A DNA stretch of 25,680 nucleotides from JAZGDL01 sp036477795 (GCA_036477795.1 JAZGDL010000153.1:1-25680); one strand, 5' to 3'; shown: positions 6,943-15,157, numbered from the stretch's first letter. The notes: generated from the letters alone by a model not told the origin. Translations and numbers: made by a program.

Positions 6943-9900
6943 TTAATTGGGATCATGCGCGGCGCCCGAACGCCGCTGAAAAGAGAGTGACTGGAGATTG
7001 ACTATCTCCGCCGAACGCACGCCGTCCTCGAAATCGAGTCGCACCGAATACACCGTTCCGGTCCATTTGCCCTGGCTAACGCGTGCAAGATCGATGCTGT
7101 AGTCGTGCACGGTGCCATCGGCTGTCACCTCGAACGATGCGTAGGAGCGCTGGGCTACGGACCAGTCTTGTACGGCGGCAAAATGAACTCCAATCCTGGC
7201 GGTGTGCTCCGTGGAGAGGCGGACGTGGAGCATCGGCAACTCGTCGGCGGGCAATTGAAGCCGGCGCAGGACGATGTACGGATCCCATGTGCTATGCACG
7301 GTAAGACGCAAACCGTGGTCCGACGCAGCGGGGGTCAACAGATCGTTCTGGTATGCGATGCTTTCACCTACGTCATCAAAGTCAAAACGCACGGGACCTT
7401 CATCGCGCACTTTCGGTTTGCTGAGTTCCGCCCGCAGCCGTTGGGATCGCCCGCGGTCCGGGAGCATACGAACCAGCCATGTACGGGATTCCGCATCGTA
7501 GGAAAAATCTCCTGGTTTGGGCACGGATGCGTCGTGGGTTGGCTTATCACTTCCGGCCTCCCGGCGCCACTTGGTCGGATCCTTGTCGTCAACGATCTCA
7601 CAAGTAACACGTTCGATGCCGGCCGGCAGGGCGTGCAAACGGACCAGGGGGGTTCTCTTCGGCGGCACGTACGATCCGGTTGGCGCCGAAATGGTTAGCT
7701 CGACGGCTTCGTCGTCGGCGACGCAGCGAAAGCCGGTGCGGCGATATTCACCCCGCTGATAGTCAAACGTTGCGCCGTCGTCCTCATAGAGTGTGCCGGT
7801 AGACTCACCGAACGGCCAGACATCAAGAATGAACGGTTCGGCCGGTTCTTCCATGGTGCTTTGCACAGGGCTTTGCTGGGGGATGATGGCGCCAGCGCGG
7901 ACGAAAAGAGGGAGCGTGTGGAGGTCCGCATCGATTCGAACCGGCTCTCCGTTTTGATGAAGCAGGCTGGTAGTGACGTCGAACCATGCCCCCGGCGGCA
8001 ACCAGTGGTGGAAGTCGCGGGCGTCGGCGTGGACGATGGGCCGGACATGAATGTCCGGTCCAAGCATGAACGCCTGATCAGAGCCGCCCTCTCGCGGGAA
8101 TTCCAACCACAGCGGCCGCATGAGGGGCAGTCCCGTTCGGGTGGCTTCCTCAAGCAGGGTGTACAGGTAGGGCAGCAGGGCGTAGCGACGTTCCAGCGAC
8201 TCCCGGGCGATTTGCTCGACCTCGGCCCCATACGACCAGGGCTCCTGATCCGGGTTTCCCCAGGCGGTGTGCGTTCGGCAGAAGGGAAACAGACTGCCCA
8301 CCTGAATCCACCTGGCGTAGAGTTCCGGCGTCGCACCGCCCGCGAACCCGCCGATGTCCGGGCCTACGAAGGGGATGCCCGAGACGCCCAAATTGAGCAC
8401 CATGGGAACGCTCATCCTCAGGTGCTCCCAGTTGCTGGTGTTGTCCCCGGTCCAGGTAGCGCCGTAGCGCTGTCCGCCGGCGTAGGTGGCCCGCGTGATT
8501 GCTAACGGGCGCTGATTCGGCCTGGCCCGCTTCATGCCCTCGATAGTAGCGCGGACCATCTGCATACCGTAGATATTATGGCAGGCCAAGTGCGACGCCG
8601 GCTCGCCTTCATTGTGATGGCGCAGGTCCAGCGGCACGGAATGATTGGGCCCGTCGAAGTCGGCGGGTTCGTTCATGTCGTTCCAGATGCCATCGAGGCC
8701 GGAGGCTGCCAGAAATGGCGCATAAAGATCGCCCCACCAGTCGCGGACCTTGGGGTTGGTGAAGTCTGGAAAGACCGCCTTCCCCGGCCACACCCGGCCA
8801 ATGTAGGTTTCACCATCCGGCCGGGTCAGCCACGCATCGATCTCTGTTCCCTGGTCGTAGACGAAGTATCCCGGCTCGTACTTGATGGCGGGATCGATGA
8901 TGGCCACGGTGTGAAACCCCTGGGCGTGCAAGTCGTCCATCAGCTTCTTGGGCTGGGGAAACCATCTGGGGTTCCACGTGAAACAGCGGTACCCGTCCAT
9001 GTAATCAATGTCGAAGTAAATGACGTCGCAGGGGATTTTCTTCTCCCGAAACGTCGCTGCAATCTCCCGTACACGCGATTCCGGAAAGTAGCTGTACCTG
9101 CACTGGTGGTATCCAAGGGACCACAGGGGCGGCAGCTCCAGCCGGCCGGTGAGATCGGTGTAACGGCGAATGACGTCCTTGGGGTGCGGACCGGCGATGA
9201 CGTAGTAGTTCAACTCGCCGCCTTCGGCGCCGAAACTGAGAACGTTGCGCTCACGGTGGCCAACATCGAACGAGCTTCTCCAGGGGTTGTCGAAAAACAC
9301 GCCGTGGAATCGCCCGTCGCGGGCAGACAGGAAAAAGGGGATGGACTTGTAAATCGGATCCCGGCTGGGCCCGTAGCCGTATGCATCGGTGTTCCACATG
9401 GTCCAGGCCCGGCCCCTTTTGTTGAGCGGGCCGGTCTTCTCGCCCAGGCCGTATATCGCGACCCCATCGTCCAATCGCTGCCAGACACGATTGCGGATTG
9501 CGGATTGCGGATTGCGGATTGGGGATTCGCTGCGTCCTCTCCGTGCCTTCGTGCCTTTGTGCCTTCGTGCCTTCGTCTCCTCCCAGGCCATCCCTCGGGC
9601 GGGGTCGTCGGCGACCAGGACATGGCCTTCGCGGTCGCGTACTTCAAGCCGACAAGGATTGCGATGAACTACGACCGACACCTCACCCGTGGAAACGACA
9701 ATCCGCTCTGGCCCCTCGGAGGTCATCACCAGCCGTCCTTTGCGAATTGACGATTGACGCTTAACGATTGGGGATTGGGGATTTCCTCCGTGCCTTCGTG
9801 CCTTCGTGCCTTCGTGCCTTCCTGTCGTGTTAAGGACCGCCCAGGAAAAGTCGCGGCCGAACTTGCCCGCCGGAGCGAGTCGCACGCGGATGACGTGCTG

Positions 9901-10167
9901 ACTGACAGCCTCGATGCGAACTGCAGCTTCGCCGCACCGCAGAGTCATCACCGATTCGCCGAGATCGAAAGAGCTCAGCGGGCCAAGATGCTGCCACTGG
10001 GCATTGGCCGCTTGCGATGAAATCAGAAGAACGGCTGCCAAGCATAAGGAGGCGAAGGCACGGAGGGGAGGAAAGGCACGGAGGCACGGAGGCACGAAGG
10101 CACGAAGGGGAGGAAAGGGACGAAGGGACGGAGGGACGAAGGGACGAAGGGGAATCGTCAATCGCAT
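6943..10167 (-). CDS. Secreted GH31 alpha-glucosidase with repeat-derived insertions
   Basis: A 1074-residue GH31 enzyme predicted to release alpha-linked glucose (or xylose) from oligosaccharide ends outside the cytoplasm. The barrel (about 345-700) has nucleophile Asp497 in GIWNDMNEP and acid/base Asp575 in TWTGDN, plus FDIDYMDGYRCFTWN. C-terminal beta domains follow; the last (about 930-1065) looks like a galactose-binding-type fold. The ATG at 10167 has GGGAG 9 nt upstream. The signal peptide core is LCLAAVLLISSQAANA|QW (41-56), but residues 2-38 are encoded by composite repeat DNA (PLRAFVPPCLRAF). Two further in-frame insertions, about 114-145 and 196-227, read as GTKARRHGG...NPQSPI and ETKARRHKGTKARR...NPQSAI. 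They sit in the N-terminal beta domain and leave the catalytic core untouched. Activity is plausible but untested. Confidence 0.93.
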   Translation of the reverse strand: MRLTIPLRPFVPPSLRPFPPLRAFVPPCLRAFPPLRAFASLCLAAVLLISSQAANAQWQHLGPLSSFDLGESVMTLRCGEAAVRIEAVSQHVIRVRLAPAGKFGRDFSWAVLNTTGRHEGTKARRHGGNPQSPIVKRQSSIRKGRLVMTSEGPERIVVSTGEVSVVVHRNPCRLEVRDREGHVLVADDPARGMAWEETKARRHKGTKARRGRSESPIRNPQSAIRNRVWQRLDDGVAIYGLGEKTGPLNKRGRAWTMWNTDAYGYGPSRDPIYKSIPFFLSARDGRFHGVFFDNPWRSSFDVGHRERNVLSFGAEGGELNYYVIAGPHPKDVIRRYTDLTGRLELPPLWSLGYHQCRYSYFPESRVREIAATFREKKIPCDVIYFDIDYMDGYRCFTWNPRWFPQPKKLMDDLHAQGFHTVAIIDPAIKYEPGYFVYDQGTEIDAWLTRPDGETYIGRVWPGKAVFPDFTNPKVRDWWGDLYAPFLAASGLDGIWNDMNEPADFDGPNHSVPLDLRHHNEGEPASHLACHNIYGMQMVRATIEGMKRARPNQRPLAITRATYAGGQRYGATWTGDNTSNWEHLRMSVPMVLNLGVSGIPFVGPDIGGFAGGATPELYARWIQVGSLFPFCRTHTAWGNPDQEPWSYGAEVEQIARESLERRYALLPYLYTLLEEATRTGLPLMRPLWLEFPREGGSDQAFMLGPDIHVRPIVHADARDFHHWLPPGAWFDVTTSLLHQNGEPVRIDADLHTLPLFVRAGAIIPQQSPVQSTMEEPAEPFILDVWPFGESTGTLYEDDGATFDYQRGEYRRTGFRCVADDEAVELTISAPTGSYVPPKRTPLVRLHALPAGIERVTCEIVDDKDPTKWRREAGSDKPTHDASVPKPGDFSYDAESRTWLVRMLPDRGRSQRLRAELSKPKVRDEGPVRFDFDDVGESIAYQNDLLTPAASDHGLRLTVHSTWDPYIVLRRLQLPADELPMLHVRLSTEHTARIGVHFAAVQDWSVAQRSYASFEVTADGTVHDYSIDLARVSQGKWTGTVYSVRLDFEDGVRSAEIVNLQSLSFQRRSGAAHDPN
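9489..9578 (+). repeat. Composite repeat, copy 3, inside the GH31 coding sequence
   Basis: Five heptamers (GATTGCG x4, GATTGGG) precede a GATTCGCTGCG joint and CTTCGTGC-type octamers. Read on the minus strand it encodes GH31 residues of about 196-227 without a stop or net frame change. Confidence 0.85.
9744..9825 (+). repeat. Composite repeat, copy 4, inside the GH31 coding sequence
   Basis: Heptamers (GATTGAC, GATTGGG) then TTTCCTC and four CTTCGTGC octamers. It encodes GH31 residues of about 114-145 in frame. Confidence 0.85.
10051..10164 (-). repeat. Composite repeat, copy 5, encoding the GH31 signal-peptide n-region
   Basis: On the minus strand the repeat starts directly after the GH31 ATG: GCGATTGACGATTCCCC, then CTTCGTCC/CTTCGTGC/CTCCGTGC octamers up to the hydrophobic core. 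It lies in the opposite orientation to copies 3 and 4 but keeps the same heptamer-then-octamer order. Confidence 0.85.
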
Positions 10168-10210
10168 GTTAGGTTTCTCCCTAAGGCGCGTAGGACACGT
10201 AGGCGCAAAC

Positions 10211-10372
10211 AGGAATCGTCAATCCTCAATCCCCAATCGTCAATCCCCAATCCTCCCCCCTTTGTGCCTCTGTGCCTCTGTGCCTCTGTGCCTCTGTGCC
10301 TCTGTGCCTCTGTGCCTTCGTGCCTTCGTGCCTTCGTCCCTTCCCCAAGCAATCCACAATCGTCAATCGTAA
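10211..10372. repeat. Composite repeat, copy 6, with TGTGCCTC tandem array
   Basis: Inverted heptamers (AATCGTC, AATCCCC) at 10211-10255, then six exact TGTGCCTC octamers at 10263-10310, then CGTGCCTT variants to about 10342, then inverted heptamers again to 10372. It lies about 45 bp upstream of the GH31 start codon. The exact octamer run is a likely slippage hotspot. Confidence 0.88.
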
Positions 10373-10647
10373 CGCCAGATATCATCAAGATCCAAGCGAG
10401 ATTGTAGGGTAAGGCGATATCGACCGGATGCCGTTTTCGGGAAACATAACAGAATGGAACCCTCTGGCTTGCCGCGTAGGATGCGACCAATCCTGCCCAT
10501 TTTGCCTAGTCTGCCGCGACGTAACCTGCCCGTGGTTACGCCCGCGCCCGAATTAATAAAAAGCTGCAGTTCCAGCTTGCGATCACTGCGGCTGGCGATA
10601 GAGTACGCCCGTCGTTTCGCTTTGGCGCTTGAAAAGGAGATTAACTT
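10373..10647 (+). other. Upstream region of GH13-B
   Basis: No gene is visible. CGTAACC (10520-10526) and GGTTACG (10534-10540) form an inverted repeat with a 7-nt spacer, a possible operator about 107 bp before the GH13-B start. A weak promoter-like pair, TTGCGA at 10577 and TAGAGT at 10599 with a 16-bp spacer, is not strong enough for a separate call. AAGGAG just before 10648 is the ribosome site. Confidence 0.35.
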
Positions 10648-12837
10648 ATGCGTCTATGCCCGCTTCGCTGGGGTGCGTCCAAATCTGCACTTCCCTTCAC
10701 AGTTCTGTCGGTTGCATTGCTGCTTTCGGCGCAGACCGCTGCGGCCTTTCCAACGTGGATCGGGGTGTACGCACCGTTCGTGCGGCACACGGACGCGCAG
10801 AACCCGGGAACGTACACGATCCTCATGAACCAGGACTACTGGGGACTGCATTGTGAGGTCGGCATTCAGGACAACGGCGGCGCGTGGCAGGTTTTTCAGA
10901 TGAGCTACGCCGGCAACGTCGACGGCAACTCCAAGTGGCAGCATACGCCGTCGCAGAACTATGCGCCCGGCAACACGGTCAAGTACTACTTCCATGGGTA
11001 TGACGACTGGGGTGGGAATATCTGGGACAACAACGGGGGTAACAACTATTCGTTCACCGCTGCGCTGGTTCCGTCATCACGCAGCGGTATGGGCTCGATC
11101 CCATACTCGGGCGGGTCGGCCTTTCGGGTCTGGGCACCCAATGGCAGCGACGTCAGTGTCGCCGGCGAGTTCAATAGCTGGAGCGCTACCGCGAATCCGC
11201 TCGCTTCGGAAGCGGGCGGGAACTGGTCCGTCGACGTGGACGGGCCGGCGATCGGCGATGAGTACAAGTATGTGATCGACGGGACGCTGTGGAAGATCGA
11301 CCCCTGGGCCGGGGAGGTCACCAACTCGGTGGGCAACAGCGTGATCACCGACGATACGCCGTACAACTGGAGCTCCTTCACCACGCCCGGCTGGCACGAG
11401 ATGGTCATTTACGAGATGCACGTGGGGACGTTCAACGACAGCCCCGGCGGAGTTCCCGGCACCTGGCAGAGCGCCACCCAGAAGCTCGACCACTTGCAGA
11501 CGCTGGGCGTGAACGTCGTCGAGGTCATGCCCATATGCGAGTTCGCCGGGGATTTTTCGTGGGGATACAACCCGGCCCATCCCTTCGCGCCCGAGAGCAT
11601 CTATGGTTCGCCGACCGATATGAAGGACTTCATCGACGGGTGTCACCAGCGGGGCATCGCGGTGTTGATCGACGTGGTCTACAACCATTGGGGGCCGAGC
11701 GACCTGGACCTGTGGCAGTTCGACGGCTGGTCGGAAAACAACATGGGCGGGATCTACTTCTTCCAGGATTGGCGGGCCAGCACGCCGTGGGGCGACACGC
11801 GTCCTGACTATGGCCGTAACGAAGTGCGCAGCTATATCCGTGATAACGCGATGTACTGGCTGACCGACTTCAACGCCGACGGGCTGCGCTGGGATTCCAC
11901 CGTCAACATTCGCACGCAGAACAACGGCGGGGGCGGCGACATCGCCGAAGGCTGGAGCCTGATGCAGTGGATCAACGACGAGATCGATGCAGAAGTCTCC
12001 TGGAAGATTTCGATCGCGGAAGATTTACAGAACAACGAATCGCTGACCAAAACGACGGGCGCGGGCGGGGCCGGGTTCGATTCACAGTGGGATTCGGAGT
12101 TTGTGCATCCGATCCGCGCCGCCGTGATCACCGCCAACGACAGCGACCGGAACATGTTCAGCGTCCGCGACGCGATCACCCACAAGTACAACAACGACCA
12201 CATCCAGCGCGTGATCTACACGGAGAGTCACGACGAGGTGGCCAACGGCAAGTCCCGCGTGCCCGAGGAGATCTGGCCGGGCAACGCGGCGAGCTGGTAT
12301 TCCAAGAAACGCTCCACGCTGGGCGCCGGCGTGGTGTTCACCAGCCCGGGTGTTCCAATGATCTTCCAAGGGCAGGAGTTTCTCGAGGACGGATTCTTTG
12401 CGGACACCGATCCGATCGACTGGAGCAAGGCCACCACCTTCAGCGGGATCGTCGATCTGTACGGCGACCTGATCTCTCTGCGGCGGAATCTGGGCGGTGT
12501 CACCGCTGGTCTGCGCGGAAACAACGTCAACGTCCACCACATAAACGACACGGACAAGGTGATCGGCTATCACCGCTGGGACAACGGTGGTCCGAAGGAC
12601 GACGTGGTTATTGTGGCCAACTTCTCGAACCAGGGCTTCACCAGCTACAATCTGGGCTTCCCGCGCGGCGGGACGTGGCGTGTGCGATTCAACAGCGACT
12701 GGGACGCGTACGATTCGTCGTTTGGCAACTGGAACTCGTCCGACACGACGGCCAACTCGGGCCCCAAAGACGGGATGAACTACAACGCCAACGTCGGGAT
12801 CGGGCCGTACACCATTATCGTCCTGTCGCAGGACTGA
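10648..12837 (+). CDS. Secreted GH13 alpha-glucan enzyme (GH13-B)
   Basis: A 729-residue exported enzyme of the branching-enzyme/isoamylase-like GH13 group. The signal peptide is MRLCPLRWGASKS + hydrophobic core + TAAA|FPTW, cut near residue 33. Next come an aromatic-rich beta domain (about 36-140, possibly a CBM25-like starch-binding domain), a CBM48-like domain (about 155-235, FRVWAPN...GEFNSW) and the barrel (about 250-600). Catalytic residues are Asp416 (DGLRWDS), Glu458 (SIAED) and Asp529 (ESHDE). The beta C-domain ends in YTIIVLSQD. Its catalytic core is paralogous to GH13-A (both have GWSLMQ, KISIAE, GAGFDSQW and FQGQEFLE/LQGCEFLED), but it lacks the DUF4215 array and the dockerin-like module. 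AAGGAG precedes the ATG. Amylase, branching or debranching activity cannot be separated by eye. Confidence 0.93.
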   Translation: MRLCPLRWGASKSALPFTVLSVALLLSAQTAAAFPTWIGVYAPFVRHTDAQNPGTYTILMNQDYWGLHCEVGIQDNGGAWQVFQMSYAGNVDGNSKWQHTPSQNYAPGNTVKYYFHGYDDWGGNIWDNNGGNNYSFTAALVPSSRSGMGSIPYSGGSAFRVWAPNGSDVSVAGEFNSWSATANPLASEAGGNWSVDVDGPAIGDEYKYVIDGTLWKIDPWAGEVTNSVGNSVITDDTPYNWSSFTTPGWHEMVIYEMHVGTFNDSPGGVPGTWQSATQKLDHLQTLGVNVVEVMPICEFAGDFSWGYNPAHPFAPESIYGSPTDMKDFIDGCHQRGIAVLIDVVYNHWGPSDLDLWQFDGWSENNMGGIYFFQDWRASTPWGDTRPDYGRNEVRSYIRDNAMYWLTDFNADGLRWDSTVNIRTQNNGGGGDIAEGWSLMQWINDEIDAEVSWKISIAEDLQNNESLTKTTGAGGAGFDSQWDSEFVHPIRAAVITANDSDRNMFSVRDAITHKYNNDHIQRVIYTESHDEVANGKSRVPEEIWPGNAASWYSKKRSTLGAGVVFTSPGVPMIFQGQEFLEDGFFADTDPIDWSKATTFSGIVDLYGDLISLRRNLGGVTAGLRGNNVNVHHINDTDKVIGYHRWDNGGPKDDVVIVANFSNQGFTSYNLGFPRGGTWRVRFNSDWDAYDSSFGNWNSSDTTANSGPKDGMNYNANVGIGPYTIIVLSQD

Positions 12838-13172
12838 GCAGGAAGCGAAAGCAGGAAATCTTGCACGGGTCCGGGTGCCACTGGCGGCTTGTCCGCCAGT
12901 GCCCACCCGCCGAAGCTGCACTGGCAGGCAAGCTGCCCGTGGCCCCGGATAATGCCGTCGACTGTGCGAACATTGTTTCATCCAGTTTAGCACCACAGGG
13001 CCGCTTGGTCATGTATCGCCCCGTGGGCAAGAGTGTAATCGATTCACTCCGATGCCGATTACGCTCTGCGCTTCGACCGCGGCAATGGCCCTTCAACGGC
13101 GTAGTGTCCAAATACTCGAACGCGCCCAACGCCAGCCTGTATATGAGCCACGACTCGGCGCCCAGTTCTTCA
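12838..13172 (+). other. Intergenic stretch after GH13-B with CTTGT-loop hairpin
   Basis: No gene is supported. CACTGGCGG (12879-12887) pairs perfectly with CCGCCAGTG (12893-12901) around CTTGT, 42 nt after the GH13-B stop. It lacks a T-tract, so it is a weak terminator candidate or a dispersed palindrome. A related imperfect hairpin (GGCAG-GCAAG-CTGCC) follows near 12923-12937. The CTTGT loop also occurs inside the palindromes at 19213 and 25603. Confidence 0.45.
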
Positions 13173-13242
13173 GTGTCCTTCCGGGGAGCGGGCACACCCG
13201 TTTTTTTCGGCGGCGGCCGATTCGGCTTGGGATCAGCGGCGA

Positions 13243-13503
13243 TCAGCCGCGGGCGGCGCCCGTGGTCCTGCCGGCGGGCTCGAGCGCTTCCCGGTAGTTC
13301 CAGGGCATCCACTGCTGAGGGTGCGAGCATAGCTCGTCCGCGCGCCTGAACAGCTCGGCCAGGTAGTCGAAGGGATTGACGTCGCAAAGCCGGCAGGTGT
13401 AGATCAAACTCATAAGCAGATCTCCGACGTGCGCGCCGTTCTGGCTCATGTAGAACAGAGCGTTCTTTCGACGAAGAATCGCCCGCTTCAAAGCGCGTTC
13501 GCA
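13243..13503 (-). pseudogene. IS66 transposase C-terminal fragment
   Basis: About 86 residues remain: CERALKRAILRRKNALFY, then NGAHVGDLLMSLIYTCRL, VNPFDYL and WMPWNYREAL, ending at a stop codon. This matches the conserved tail of IS66-family DDE transposases (RKNxLFY...NGAxVGDL...NPFDYL...PWNYR). The helix-turn-helix, zinc-finger and catalytic DDE parts are missing. It is out of frame with the DUF4338 fragment just upstream. Confidence 0.8.
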
Positions 13504-13510
13504 CTGTGCT

Positions 13511-13843
13511 GCACAGTAGTCTTCGAAAACGCTTCGAGAGTGGATAGCCCAGCACCTCCTTGATGGGGCGGTTGGGTTTCATGGTCTGGTCGTCTCTGCC
13601 CCGGCCCGTCGTGCGACCCAGGACGATCCAGTTGGCGGCGCGGTAGCAGGTGCCGCGGAACCTCTGCGGATCAATGAAGGTTTCCAGGAAGTAGACGGGG
13701 CGTTCGTAGATCCGCGCCCACTCCTGTGGCAACACCCGGGCAATGCGGCCCAGAATGTGTGAGGCCCAATGAGGAACCTCGACCCACGGCAGAATGAGGA
13801 ATCGCGTGTTGTACGCGATGAAGCGGAGCTCCAAGCGTCGCCG
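13511..13843 (-). pseudogene. DUF4338 (DruA-like domain) fragment
   Basis: About 111 residues contain RFIAYNTRFLILPWVEVPHW, ASHILGRIARVLP, YFLETFIDPQRFRGTCYRAA, NW, GRTTGRG and IKEVLGYPLSKRFRRLL. This is the C-terminal half of DUF4338, the domain of Druantia DruA and of many transposon-associated proteins. The N-terminal half is absent. The frame then runs into non-homologous sequence 8 bp before the IS66 tail. Its place inside the terminal inverted repeats says it was cargo or an accessory gene of the element. Confidence 0.75.
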
Positions 13844-14050
13844 ACCTGCCTCAAGGCGGGCAGGAATCGCCCGGGTCTTCCTGGATCTCATCAGCTGGTC
13901 TCGGGACCATCATCGGTCGACGGCTGACGATAACCAGGCTGGTCAAAGCGGTTCATACACGCTCCCCGGAAGGACACGAGGGATCGTCTTTCTTAGTGGC
14001 GAATCGGCTTACTGTCCGCCAAGTCGGGGGGGCGACGGAATCCCCGTGGC

Positions 14051-14083
14051 TGGGTGCGAGAAAGGATTCTCGCACCAGCACTT
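14051..14083 (+). repeat. 33-bp palindromic direct repeat, left copy
   Basis: Contains GGTGCGAGAA-AGGA-TTCTCGCACC, a perfect 10-bp stem with 4-nt loop (14053-14076). The whole 33 bp is identical to 15220-15252 in the same orientation. A partial third arm, TTCTCGCACC, follows at 14085-14094. Together the two copies bracket the YHS-like gene. Confidence 0.85.
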
Positions 14084-14112
14084 ATTCTCGCACCAGCGGG
14101 TGAATGCGGAAA

Positions 14113-14162
14113 CACGGCCCAGCTTACGCTGGACCGTGCTACCTATCCCCCGTTTCCGGGGG
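14113..14162 (-). other. Two hairpins downstream of the YHS-like gene
   Basis: CACGGCCCAGC (14113-14123) pairs with GCTGGACCGTG (14128-14138) with one mismatch. CCCCCG (14147-14152) pairs with CGGGGG (14157-14162). They start 33 nt after the stop of the minus-strand gene and could help end its transcript. Neither has a T-tract, so they may just be dispersed palindromes. Confidence 0.35.
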
Positions 14163-14194
14163 GCCATGAAGACAATGGAAGTCGATAGCCGTCG

Positions 14195-15082
14195 CTATTC
14201 GACGCTTGCGTACTTTCCGGGGTTGGCCAGGAACATGCCGCGCTGCTTGGTGCCGGGGAACAAGAATCGCCGCCCCCGGTAGTCGACAGCGAACTCCGGG
14301 CTGCCGGGCACATCCTTGCCCTTTTCCACCTTGCAAACCGTGCACTTGCCGTCCAGGGCCAGGTCTGCGCCGGCGTACCTGGCGGGATCGGCCTGGAACA
14401 TGTAAAGCTGCTTGGCGGAGGGGAACAGGAACAGTCGTTTGTGGTGCACCAGGTGAAACGCAGGATCGCCGGGCACGTTCTTGTTCTTCTCCACTTTGCA
14501 GACGGTGCACTTGCCGCCCAGGGCGGGTGCGTAGGCGGCGGGGTTAGCGTCGAACATTTCCTTCTGCATAGGCGAGGGGAACAGGTACCGCCGGCCGTCG
14601 TAGTAGGTCAGGTAATCGGCACTTCCGGCAACGACCTTGCCTTTGTTGACCAGACAGACGGCGCAGCTACCGCCGAGAGCCAGGTCGGCGTCGGCGTATT
14701 TTTCGGGATTCTGCTGGAACATCCCTTTTTGCTTGATGGATGGAAACAGAAAAAGGCGGCCGTCGTGGACCACGTGGAATTCGGCGTTGCCGGGCACGTC
14801 CTTGCCCTTCTCGACTTTGCAGACGACACAGTCGCCGCCCAGTACGGGTACGAAGCGCTGGGGGCTGGCGTCGAACGTTTTCTTTTGTTCGGCTCCGGGG
14901 AAGAGGTAAGTTCGGCCGTCATAGACCGAGGAAAACTGCGAGCTGCCCGGCACGGATTTGTTCATTTTGGCGAGACAAACCGGGCATATGCCGTCCAGGG
15001 CGATCGGTGGGGACGCATTTGCAGCTACCACCGGAAAACTCAAGAGGGCGGTACATAAAGCAAGTCGTTTTGCAGTGTTCAT
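14195..15082 (-). CDS. Exported protein of five tandem YHS-like CxxC units
   Basis: A 295-residue protein with signal peptide MNTAKRLALCTALLSFPVVAANA|SPP, so probably periplasmic or surface located. The mature part is five units of about 52-55 residues. Each has CxVC (33-36, 85-88, 140-143, 192-195, 247-250), then PGxxxF, YDGRxYLFP or a variant, and KQxxMFxxNPxKYA. The pattern resembles YHS domains, where DPVCG...YKGKxYYFC...KFxxNPxKY binds copper or heme-type ligands. The second YHS cysteine (YFC) is replaced by Pro (LFP) in every unit, and a CxxC takes over at the front. Linkers alternate between short (VPVLGG, APALGG) and long (ADADLALGG, AGADLALDG), so a two-unit block was probably duplicated. 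AGGAG lies 9 nt before the ATG. Metal binding is inferred. Confidence 0.82.
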   Translation of the reverse strand: MNTAKRLALCTALLSFPVVAANASPPIALDGICPVCLAKMNKSVPGSSQFSSVYDGRTYLFPGAEQKKTFDASPQRFVPVLGGDCVVCKVEKGKDVPGNAEFHVVHDGRLFLFPSIKQKGMFQQNPEKYADADLALGGSCAVCLVNKGKVVAGSADYLTYYDGRRYLFPSPMQKEMFDANPAAYAPALGGKCTVCKVEKNKNVPGDPAFHLVHHKRLFLFPSAKQLYMFQADPARYAGADLALDGKCTVCKVEKGKDVPGSPEFAVDYRGRRFLFPGTKQRGMFLANPGKYASVE

Positions 15083-15157
15083 TAAAATGATCTCCTGTTC
15101 ATAAAGGTTGCCGGTGTTATTCCTACGAGCTAAACGTACAGCGCAAGGTCACGCTCG

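Larger units (their letters stand above)
13173..13977 (-). mobile_element. Decayed insertion element with perfect 18-bp terminal inverted repeats
   Basis: GTGTCCTTCCGGGGAGCG at 13173-13190 is exactly repeated in inverted orientation at 13960-13977. Between the arms, reading leftward, are a DUF4338 fragment (13843-13511) and, 8 bp later, the C-terminal tail of an IS66-type transposase (13503-13243). The arms fit the ends of an 805-bp internally deleted element. No target-site duplication is seen (left flank GTTCTTCA, right flank GAGGGATC). The short CGGG-CACA-CCCG stem at 13189-13200 followed by T7 lies at one end. No intact transposase remains, so movement would need one in trans. Confidence 0.7.

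Noticed and set aside
10263..10342. CRISPR-like array of regular short repeats
   Set aside because: The units are 8 bp, directly adjacent and without spacers, and no cas genes are present. It is a simple tandem repeat in the composite element.
13511..13843. Possible Druantia-type defence gene (DruA/DUF4338)
   Set aside because: Only the C-terminal part of the domain remains, no other Druantia genes are nearby, and it lies inside terminal inverted repeats next to an IS66 tail. A transposon remnant fits better.
12815..13891. Single 358-residue minus-strand gene
   Set aside because: Only its first third has DUF4338 similarity; the rest runs through the IS66 tail in the wrong frame and into non-coding DNA. 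Treated as two pseudogene fragments.
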